From assembly GCA_900547045.1 (NCBI GenBank), contig URFB01000097.1, forward strand, positions 1 through 5,143: a stretch of DNA of 5,143 nucleotides, written 5' to 3'. A model generated the notes under the pieces. That model was given only the letters and a program-made list of their open reading frames with translations, made no database searches and was not told where the DNA came from. Shown here in pieces: positions 1 through 5,143 of this stretch; within the stretch, counting starts at the first letter, position 1, and every line of letters starts with the position of its first letter. The translations under genes and the position numbers were made by a program. This stretch comes from an uncultured Mollicutes bacterium (GTDB taxonomy: Bacteria; Bacillota_I; Bacilli_A; Acholeplasmatales; Anaeroplasmataceae).

Positions 1-1043
1 GACTGATTCTCATTAAGGCCAAGCTGAAGCTCCATTTTATCATTTACTTCAACCTTAATCCTTTTGGGTCTTAAATCTAGGAACATATATTTTTCATCAA
101 AATTAACATGCTCACCCTTTAATAAATCAATAATGTGGCTTGCTAAATCAGGTGTAGCCTTTAGCATCTTCTTATTTGCCATACTACTAATGGGAAATTC
201 CATTAAAAGCTTAACAACCGCTCTATAGGGATCCGCTAAATTATCAAGACTATGGACAAAGCTAAAGAACTTTCCATAGCTTTTTCTTTCGTTTAGTCTA
301 AATAATCTAATAAATTCTGTCACATCAGGAACAATATAAAGCTTATCTACACCAATTCTAAAGCTTAAATAAATTCCATCTCCACTAAATATAAATGATA
401 ACTCAAGATGAGCCTTAGCACTGACAGATACACTATATTTAGTAATATTTTTAGTAAAGTCATCAGCTAGTAGGTTAAAGCTATTAAGTATCATCCTACG
501 ATGCTTTTCCTGCTTATGCTCCTCACATAGCTTTCTAGCTTCACTAAACTTATCATTAAAGTTTTGCTTAATAAATGTATAAATAAAACATGGATATTCA
601 TAATTTACATAACAAATATCTTCTATATCCTCACCAGTTTCGTTATGTTCTACCTCTAAGCATATATGTTTTCCTAATATCGCAAGACCATAAAAAAGCT
701 CATCTGTTCTCTCATCAACATAGATAAAGGGCTTCATATAGGAAAATAAATCTACCTCATCAATATTAAGATAATTATTTTTTGAAAGCTCAAGAGAAGA
801 TGTATCAAGAATGATTGCATTATCATATAGGCGTCTGGCTTTATATAGGCTCTTCATTTGATCTAAGGTATAACAAAGAGCTCTCGTATTAGGATGTTTT
901 CTAATTTCATCTAGCCATCTAGTAGAAAGATAGGAATTAAGCTGAAGCACAATTAGTGCTCTTACAATTATCTTATCGCTAAATTTTCTTTCCTGATTTT
1001 CTAAAGCATAGCTTATAGCAGCTCTAACACCCTTCTCTAAGAA
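1..1043 (-). CDS. SNF2-type helicase, middle part (SNF2-associated region); out of frame with its N-terminal part, runs off left edge
   Basis: Read leftward, this frame stays open from just after a TAA at 1044-1046 to the window edge, about 347 codons with no stop, which is strong evidence of coding in such AT-rich DNA. The first ATG in this frame is at 857, well inside the conserved reading, and no upstream codon has a convincing ribosome site. It is therefore best read as the continuation of the protein encoded at 1037-2056 after a -1 frameshift, not as a separate gene. The translation is largely helical at first. Around 440-290 it has a beta-rich segment (KAHLELSFIF, then LSFRIGVDKLYIVPDVTEF) that resembles the bacterial SNF2 helicase-associated domain found between SWIM and ATPase domains in Firmicute SNF2 proteins. 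No Walker A or DEAH-type motif occurs before the edge, so the helicase call rests on domain context and the ATPase part would lie to the left. The family remodels nucleic-acid-bound complexes using ATP; the substrate here is unknown. Confidence 0.72.
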
Positions 1044-1046
1044 TTA
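1037..1046 (-). other. Frameshift junction within the helicase gene
   Basis: Reading leftward, codons CCT AAT TCT TAG end the N-terminal frame. The -1 frame is closed by TAA at 1044-1046 but reads TTC TTA GAG AAG onward and stays open. The switch must fall in this short stretch. Adding one T in the TTCTT run would give a continuous Asn-Ser-Leu-Glu-Lys or Asn-Phe-Leu-Glu-Lys reading. No X-XXY-YYZ slippery heptamer is present, so a single-base loss (mutation or assembly error) is more likely than programmed frameshifting. Confidence 0.8.
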
Positions 1047-2056
1047 GGAGCATAATCATATAGCGCCTTATCAAGATATCTATCATTTGAAATATTTTCA
1101 AGTATCTCCTTTTGCATATCAGGCTCTAAGGATTTAACTAATTGATTATAATAAAAATCCTCTAAATTAGGATTATTTATCATTTCCTTTTTATCATCTA
1201 AGCTTATATTTTGACAGACCTCTTCTATGATCTTTCCAATTAACATCCAGGAGTTTTTATTAAGGTCGCGATTATTTACATATTCAATGATTTTTTTAAA
1301 CAAATCATTAAAATAATAATATAAAATAACGGTCGCCTGTCTATCACTATCGCGGACTTCATTATCGTATAGCCTAATCATTTTTTCATATCTTTTAATA
1401 AAGTCTAAGGCTGTCATTTTAAAGCGTGACAGTCTTAAATTATTAACCGCCGACACATATGAAGCATAACGATTTTTATCAGCCATAAAGCCCGCCGTAA
1501 TCACCTCAATGACATAAGCGCAATCAGGCTCTTCATTTAAAAGATAAACTACCTTATCCATTTCCTCTTGACGTGAGGCCTTAATAAATTGCTTAATATG
1601 ATGATAATCAAAATAGTCATCATCTAATATTTGATCAAGATAGAAGCTAAGATTTTGATTTTCTGAATCAAATGAGCTAAGCATTTCCTTAAGATATTTT
1701 AAGGCTGCATAGCCATGGATACAATCAAAGGTGTCAATACATGAGCAGATGGTTGTAGCTTTACCATTTACAAATTCAATATCAATTTGATTTTGATAAT
1801 TATCAAAAAGCGTAAACTTATTTTGTTCCTCATTATAGGAAACATTAGTAAAGCTAAAGTCTGCTAAATTCTCATTTTCGTAGCTGCCATTTTCAAATTG
1901 ACCTTCAATAATGTAAATTGCGAATGTATCATTTATAATATTAATTTTACTTCTAATTATACTTTTTTCGCTTATACCATCAAAGCTAATTTTAACAATA
2001 TCAGCCCTAATTGATTTTACAATTCCAAAGCCAAAGCTTTTATGAAAGCCAACCAT
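1037..2056 (-). CDS. SWIM zinc-finger N-terminal part of an SNF2-type helicase, with a Tudor-like start; frame broken at the 3' end
   Basis: This 339-residue frame starts at ATG 2056, preceded by AGGTGG (2066-2061) four bases upstream, a convincing ribosome site that touches the stop of the preceding gene. Residues about 3-40 (FHKSFGFGIVKSI, then DIVKISFDG) match the pattern of the Tudor-like fold at the C-terminus of PcrA/UvrD and near the N-terminus of RapA, which contacts RNA polymerase. A SWIM zinc-binding motif follows: C104-x-C106-x5-C112-x-H114. SWIM domains bind DNA or protein and commonly lead Firmicute SNF2 helicases. Residues about 130-339 are helical with no recognised motif. The frame ends at TAG 1037-1039, and coding resumes at once in the -1 frame, so the real protein is probably one polypeptide exceeding 680 residues. 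Whether the break is a sequencing error or a true mutation cannot be told here. It is the third gene of an apparent operon. SWIM call high confidence; helicase identity inferred. Confidence 0.8.
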   Translation of the reverse strand: MVGFHKSFGFGIVKSIRADIVKISFDGISEKSIIRSKINIINDTFAIYIIEGQFENGSYENENLADFSFTNVSYNEEQNKFTLFDNYQNQIDIEFVNGKATTICSCIDTFDCIHGYAALKYLKEMLSSFDSENQNLSFYLDQILDDDYFDYHHIKQFIKASRQEEMDKVVYLLNEEPDCAYVIEVITAGFMADKNRYASYVSAVNNLRLSRFKMTALDFIKRYEKMIRLYDNEVRDSDRQATVILYYYFNDLFKKIIEYVNNRDLNKNSWMLIGKIIEEVCQNISLDDKKEMINNPNLEDFYYNQLVKSLEPDMQKEILENISNDRYLDKALYDYAPNS

Positions 2057-2060
2057 ATTT

Positions 2061-2066
2061 CCACCT
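2061..2066 (-). promoter_or_regulatory. Ribosome binding site of the SWIM/SNF2 gene, touching the upstream stop
   Basis: AGGTGG reads leftward with a 4-base AAAT spacer before ATG 2056. Its first two bases lie inside the TAG stop (2067-2065) of the upstream gene. This fixes the start codon and suggests that ribosomes finishing the upstream gene help initiate this one. Confidence 0.75.
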
Positions 2067-3186
2067 ACTTAATTTCTAATATTTTTAATATCTCCTTTGC
2101 AGCCTCATCATACGACGTGTTATAAACAACATAATCACATAATGAAATATTACTTTTTTCTGAATCAATCGCAAGAATACGATTAGTTTTATCCTCAATC
2201 GTTGATTTTTTCTTTAAAATTGATTCAATTAAGGTTCTTCTATCTCTTTTAATATAAATCATTAGAACATTATCAAAATGGCATTTTAAAGTCATTGCCC
2301 CACAAATGTCCATTGTCGTTAAAACATTTTTACCTGAGTTTAAAATCTTAACGATATCATCCTTTTTAGAGCCAAAGCCATGTCCGGCATACATAGTTGA
2401 TTCAAAAAGCTCATTATTATCAAGAAGCTTTCTAAATTCTTCGGGAGTAATATAATTATACCAATCATTTTCCTTAAGGCTAGTGGGGTCCTTAGTTGTA
2501 TATGATTGAAGCTTTTCAAGCTTATCAGTCATTTTAATAAGTCTTCCGGCAACCTTTGTTTTACCAGATCCTGATGGTCCTACAAGACAAACAATTGAAG
2601 GGCTTGATAGGGTCTCTACCTCTAAATAGGAATTACTTTTTACTATAACCTCAAGTAATTTTAAAAATTCATCATAATTATTGACTGCAAGCATACCTGT
2701 AGCGTCCTGATTCCAGGGTCTACGCATTAAAATAGGATACTTAGCATTTGATTTAAAGACGTTATGCATTCCATCATCAAATAAAACATCAACATTAATT
2801 TTATCCTTACGGCTTCCCATATAAATATTTTCAACGGGAATTTCAGGGAATTCCTTCATCAAACGCTTAGCTCTTATTCCCATAAACTCAGGTGGTATTG
2901 ATGTTGAAATAAAAACCTCTGCTATTTTAGTTAGCTTCTTAACAAATTCCTTAGCACCTGCAATAACCGGCTGATTTTCATAGAACTCAGCTTGATTAAA
3001 ATATTCAAATATTACATCAGCTCGACTGCCTAGCTTTCCCCATCTGTTCACCTCATAAATACTAATTGGTGGATCAAATTGGTATTTTTCGTTAGCCAAT
3101 TTAATGGCATAAGGTATACACTCAAGAAGTAAATCATCTACGTCGAGTGCAACTGACATCCTGTAATGTCTATTCATTTTTATCAC
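2065..3186 (-). CDS. Fusion of a 5'(3')-deoxyribonucleotidase-like HAD domain and a guanylate-kinase-like domain
   Basis: Residue numbers follow a GTG start at 3186. Residues about 10-180 are a HAD phosphatase of the NT5C type (5'(3')-deoxyribonucleotidase, which removes phosphate from deoxynucleoside monophosphates). Motif I is D15-V-D17-D18, motif II S94-T95-S96, the motif III lysine lies in RKDK (126-129), motif IV is D137-D138, and an RRPWN segment follows. Residues about 197-373 resemble guanylate kinase: Walker A GPSGSGKT (203-210), an SYTT segment, WYNY (242-245), E262, GFGS (270-273), D293 and R336. Two GMP-phosphate arginines of true guanylate kinases appear replaced (K232, T235), so the substrate may differ. 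Canonical guanylate kinase is about 200 residues and stands alone. GTG 3186 has GAGG six bases upstream. An ATG at 3177 preceded by GGTGAT with a 4-base spacer is an equally good or better start and removes only three residues. The gene overlaps the end of the MarR gene. Domain calls are firm; the combined activity is unknown. Confidence 0.85.
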   Translation of the reverse strand: MIKMNRHYRMSVALDVDDLLLECIPYAIKLANEKYQFDPPISIYEVNRWGKLGSRADVIFEYFNQAEFYENQPVIAGAKEFVKKLTKIAEVFISTSIPPEFMGIRAKRLMKEFPEIPVENIYMGSRKDKINVDVLFDDGMHNVFKSNAKYPILMRRPWNQDATGMLAVNNYDEFLKLLEVIVKSNSYLEVETLSSPSIVCLVGPSGSGKTKVAGRLIKMTDKLEKLQSYTTKDPTSLKENDWYNYITPEEFRKLLDNNELFESTMYAGHGFGSKKDDIVKILNSGKNVLTTMDICGAMTLKCHFDNVLMIYIKRDRRTLIESILKKKSTIEDKTNRILAIDSEKSNISLCDYVVYNTSYDEAAKEILKILEIK

Positions 3187-3616
3187 CCATTTCCTCTAAA
3201 TAATTATTAATTTCCTCTAATGATTTGGTAAGCTTATTAATATCTATGTCTAAGGACTTAAGCGAATAGGAAAGAATAGTTTCATGAAATGCTAAATGAC
3301 TTTCTAAAACGGGAAGGCTTTTGCTAGTAATATCAATTAAAACCTTTCTTTTATCTAAATCATCGTTAACACGCTTGATATAGCCCTTTTTAATTAATTT
3401 ATCCACACAAATACTAAATGTACCCGGAGTAATTTTAAGCTTGTGAGCTAGCCCTGTAATTGATTTATCCCTGGCATTACTTATAGTATCTAGTGTATGA
3501 ATTTCGCTTAAGGTTAAATTAATATGCTTTTTCTTTAAAAATCCTTCTTCTTCTATTTTGATATTTTGATATACTAATGTTAATACATCGTTTAATTTTT
3601 TCAGTTCAATCTTCAT
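3170..3616 (-). CDS. MarR-family transcriptional regulator, FabT-like
   Basis: This 148-residue protein has the normal MarR length and layout: N-terminal dimerisation helices (1-45), a winged helix-turn-helix at about 52-80 (ITGLAHKLKITPGTFSICVD, then LIKKGYIKR), a wing with the D88-K89-R90 motif followed by a beta strand (VLIDIT), and C-terminal helices. The overall pattern (IEEEGFLKKK, LSEIHTLDTI, KLKITPGTF, KLIKKGYIKR) closely resembles FabT, the repressor of fatty-acid synthesis genes in streptococci and relatives. No fab genes lie in this window, so the regulated pathway is uncertain and a FabT name is not assigned. It is the first gene of the minus-strand operon and is divergent from pepT, a common layout for an autoregulator. 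The ribosome site is weak: AGG abuts ATG 3616 and GGA lies 9 bases upstream. No better in-frame start is seen. MarR call firm; FabT role inferred. Confidence 0.9.
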   Translation of the reverse strand: MKIELKKLNDVLTLVYQNIKIEEEGFLKKKHINLTLSEIHTLDTISNARDKSITGLAHKLKITPGTFSICVDKLIKKGYIKRVNDDLDKRKVLIDITSKSLPVLESHLAFHETILSYSLKSLDIDINKLTKSLEEINNYLEEMGDKNE

Positions 3617-3634
3617 CCTAACACATCCAAAATC

Positions 3635-3668
3635 ATTATATTAATAATATTATACGTTAAAGTGTCAA
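3635..3668 (-). promoter_or_regulatory. Likely promoter of the MarR-led operon
   Basis: Read leftward, a perfect TTGACA (-35 type) lies at 3668-3663. TATAAT hexamers occur at 3654-3649 (8-base gap, too close) and 3640-3635 (22-base gap, long). A TATTAA with a 16-base spacer is the best-spaced -10. The exact -10 is undecided, but a promoter here is likely, about 20-50 bases before the MarR start. Confidence 0.5.
3637..3654. promoter_or_regulatory. Imperfect AT palindrome, candidate MarR operator
   Basis: The 18-base stretch TATATTAATAATATTATA matches its own reverse complement at 14 of 18 positions and overlaps both TATAAT hexamers of the leftward promoter. MarR proteins bind palindromes of about this size and often repress themselves from such a place. 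It is pure A/T in AT-rich DNA and does not match the FabT operator (TTTGA, then TCAAA), so the call is weak. Confidence 0.25.
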
Positions 3669-3675
3669 GAATTGC

Positions 3676-3704
3676 TAGAAAATATATCAATTTTAAGGTA
3701 TAAT
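3676..3704 (+). promoter_or_regulatory. Promoter of pepT
   Basis: A perfect TATAAT -10 box lies at 3699-3704. TAGAAA at 3676-3681 (4 of 6 matches to TTGACA) is 17 bases upstream. The -10 box is 31 bases before the pepT start codon, which leaves a short leader with the ribosome site. Confidence 0.6.
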
Positions 3705-3735
3705 TTAATTAGAGTCCAAAGAAAGGAATTTTAAT

Positions 3736-4935
3736 ATGGAATTATTAGAAAGATTTTTAAAATACGTTAAAATTGATACAATGTCTGACGATACAACAGG
3801 CTTAACTCCATCAACTGACAAGCAATATACTCTTGCTAATATCCTTCATGATGAGCTTGTAGCTTTAGGCTTAACTGCTCTTGTTAACGATAAGTGTACT
3901 GTTTATGCAACCTTAAAAGCGAATGCTGAAGGAATGGATAAAATTGGCTTACTAGCCCATATGGATACTATTCCTGAGGTAAGTGGCACTAATGTAAGGC
4001 CTCAGGTAATTGAAAATTATACTGGCGGTGTTATTAAGCTTGGTAATGGTGAGGTTCTAGACCCTAATCAATTTGAAGCTTTAAAAAAAGAGCTTGGTCA
4101 TACACTTGTAACAACAAGTGGCAACACAGTACTAGGCTGTGATGATAAGGGTGGAATCGCCGTTATTATGACGGTTCTTGAGGAAATCATTAAGGAAAAT
4201 TTACCACATGGTGAAATTCATGTAGCCTTTACTCCTGATGAGGAAATTGGTACTGGTATTCTTTCATTTGATACTGATCTTTTCCCAGTTGATTATGCCT
4301 ATACTATTGATGGTGAGGAATACGAAGAATTTTCATATGAAAACTTTAACGCTTCTTCTGCAACCGTAAAAATTAAGGGATTCGAAATTCATCCGGGCGC
4401 AGCTAAAGGTAAAATGATTAACGCAGCTAAGGTCGCAATGGAATTTGCAAGCCTTCTTCCTCAGGCTGAATGCCCTGAATATACAGATGGTTATGATGGC
4501 TTTAATCATTTAACCGAAATTAAGGGTAATACCTCAGAGGCTACAATGCACTATATTTTAAGAAATCATGATAGTGCAAAGCTTAAAAAGCAAAAGCAGG
4601 ATTTTGTAAATGCTTATTCCTTCATTAACAAGAAATATGGCGAGGGTACTTGTATTCTTGATATTACTGATTCATACCGTAATATGAGAGAAATCATTGA
4701 TAATGATATGCGATCAGTAAATAAAGCCCTAAAGGCTTATCGTGAGGAAGGTATCGATGTAAGGGTTGTACCTACGCGTGGAGGTACTGATGGAGCTAGA
4801 CTTACATTCATGGGTATTTGTACTCCAAATATCGGAACTGGTGGATATAACTGTCATGGTATTCATGAATATGCAGATATAACTGAAATGAGTAAAATAG
4901 TATCGCTTGTAAAAAGAATTTTAACAACAAAATAA
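3736..4935 (+). CDS. pepT: Peptidase T (tripeptide aminopeptidase), M20B zinc peptidase
   Basis: PepT removes the N-terminal residue from tripeptides in the cytoplasm, a late step in peptide use. The 399-residue protein is close to the roughly 408 residues of the enteric enzyme and matches it along its length. Expected M20 motifs are present: zinc ligand H75 with D77 (LLAHMDT); bridging D136 (GCDDKGG); catalytic E169 and second ligand E170 (FTPDEE); D192 (TIDG); and a C-terminal histidine in HGIHE (H377 by alignment). The dimerisation lid lies at about 205-315, with FEIHPGAAKG and TDGYDGFNHL typical of PepT, and RGGTDGARLTFMG follows at 348-360. No signal peptide is seen. The start is supported by AGGA (3724-3727) 8 bases before ATG and by alignment at the N-terminus. 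It has its own promoter and terminator, so it is monocistronic. It is divergent from the MarR gene, which may or may not control it. Confidence 0.97.
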   Translation: MELLERFLKYVKIDTMSDDTTGLTPSTDKQYTLANILHDELVALGLTALVNDKCTVYATLKANAEGMDKIGLLAHMDTIPEVSGTNVRPQVIENYTGGVIKLGNGEVLDPNQFEALKKELGHTLVTTSGNTVLGCDDKGGIAVIMTVLEEIIKENLPHGEIHVAFTPDEEIGTGILSFDTDLFPVDYAYTIDGEEYEEFSYENFNASSATVKIKGFEIHPGAAKGKMINAAKVAMEFASLLPQAECPEYTDGYDGFNHLTEIKGNTSEATMHYILRNHDSAKLKKQKQDFVNAYSFINKKYGEGTCILDITDSYRNMREIIDNDMRSVNKALKAYREEGIDVRVVPTRGGTDGARLTFMGICTPNIGTGGYNCHGIHEYADITEMSKIVSLVKRILTTK

Positions 4936-4938
4936 AAA

Positions 4939-4979
4939 TGAGGATGTAGTCGTTAGATTACATCCTTAGTTATTTTTTT
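4939..4979 (+). terminator. Rho-independent terminator of pepT, probably bidirectional
   Basis: An 11-pair stem, AGGATGTAGTC (4941-4951) with GATTACATCCT (4956-4966), closes a GTTA loop. It contains one G-U pair and can be extended by two weaker outer pairs. Seven T residues follow at 4973-4979. On the other strand the same hairpin is followed by a T-rich run (from the A run at 4934-4938), so it could also end the converging membrane-protein gene that stops at 4992. Confidence 0.9.
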
Positions 4980-4991
4980 GAAATATACAGC

Positions 4992-5143
4992 TTACATCCA
5001 AGGAATCAACCAAATTAAAAACGAAATTTCAAAGCTTACTAAATTAGCTAAAAAAGCATAAAGTATAACTAATAAATGATGCTTTAATTTTATTTTACAA
5101 TATCTTTTATATATTATGCTCTCAATCAATGTGATAGCCACTT
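4992..5143 (-). CDS. C-terminal end of a membrane protein, partial at right edge
   Basis: Read leftward from the right edge, one frame is open for 49 codons and ends at TAA 4992-4994; the other two minus frames hit stops early. The peptide has a short basic stretch (YKRYCKIKLKHH) followed by a hydrophobic run from HLLVILYAFLANLV to FLIWLIPWM, which looks like one or two final membrane-spanning segments after a positively charged cytoplasmic loop. The rest of the gene lies beyond 5143. The protein family is not recognised. Its stop lies 25 bases from the shared hairpin terminator, as expected for a convergent gene end. A GTG at 5141 has no visible ribosome site because it is at the edge, and the gene most likely extends further right. 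Confidence 0.6.
   Translation of the reverse strand, partial: VAITLIESIIYKRYCKIKLKHHLLVILYAFLANLVSFEISFLIWLIPWM

Noticed and set aside
855..857. ATG in the left-edge minus frame as the start of a separate gene
   Set aside because: About 60 codons of good coding-like sequence lie upstream in the same frame with no stop and connect directly to the SWIM part, so a frameshifted single gene explains the data better.
1037..1046. Programmed -1 ribosomal frameshift in the helicase gene
   Set aside because: The codons CCT AAT TCT TAG do not form a slippery heptamer, and I saw no obvious SD-like stimulator just upstream or strong hairpin just downstream. A missing base is simpler.
2697..2850. HAD domain as an independent gene, separate from the kinase domain
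   Set aside because: The frame is continuous from 3186 to 2065 with no stop and no ribosome site before the P-loop domain.
3663..3677. FabT-type operator around TGTCAAGAATTG
   Set aside because: It lacks the paired TTTGA and TCAAA half-sites; matches to its own reverse complement are few.
4958..4999. Direct repeat TTACATCC at 4958-4965 and 4992-4999
   Set aside because: The first copy is the terminator arm and the second contains the stop codon of the convergent gene. Eight matching bases this close could be chance, and no function is evident.

Overview
The window is AT-rich (roughly 30% G+C by eye) with dense gene packing, GGAGG-type ribosome sites and TGG as the Trp codon. All five visible stop codons are TAA or TAG, and no in-frame TGA is needed. 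The protein types (a FabT-like MarR regulator, peptidase T, a SWIM/SNF2-type helicase) point to a low-GC Firmicute such as an Erysipelotrichia, Bacilli or Clostridia relative. The lineage cannot be fixed further from the sequence alone.

Minus-strand block, 3616 down to 1. Three genes read leftward as an apparent operon: a FabT-like MarR regulator (3616-3170); a two-domain protein joining an NT5C-type HAD deoxyribonucleotidase to a guanylate-kinase-like P-loop domain (3186-2065); and the front part of a large SWIM/SNF2-type helicase-family protein (2056 to beyond the left edge). The first pair overlaps, and the second pair is 8 bases apart with the ribosome site touching the upstream stop, so translational coupling is likely. 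The helicase frame is interrupted at about 1037-1043: the reading frame stops at 1037 and continues in the -1 frame to the window edge with no stop for about 347 codons. The roughly 1 kb at the left edge is therefore coding. Its ATPase motifs would lie outside the window.

Divergent junction, 3617-3735. This 119-base AT-rich spacer carries the promoters of the MarR operon (leftward) and of pepT (rightward), so the regulator could control both itself and pepT.

Plus-strand block, 3736-4979. A complete peptidase T gene (pepT) has a good promoter and ribosome site and ends in a strong hairpin-plus-T-run terminator at 4939-4979. To its right, the last 49 codons of a minus-strand membrane protein enter from the right edge and stop at 4992. 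The terminator lies between two convergent genes and probably serves both.

No RNA genes, CRISPR arrays, insertion sequences or other mobile-element marks were seen. The most unusual items are the nucleotidase/guanylate-kinase-like fusion with altered GMP-binding positions, the PcrA/RapA-like Tudor motif at the start of the SWIM protein, and the frameshift inside the helicase gene.
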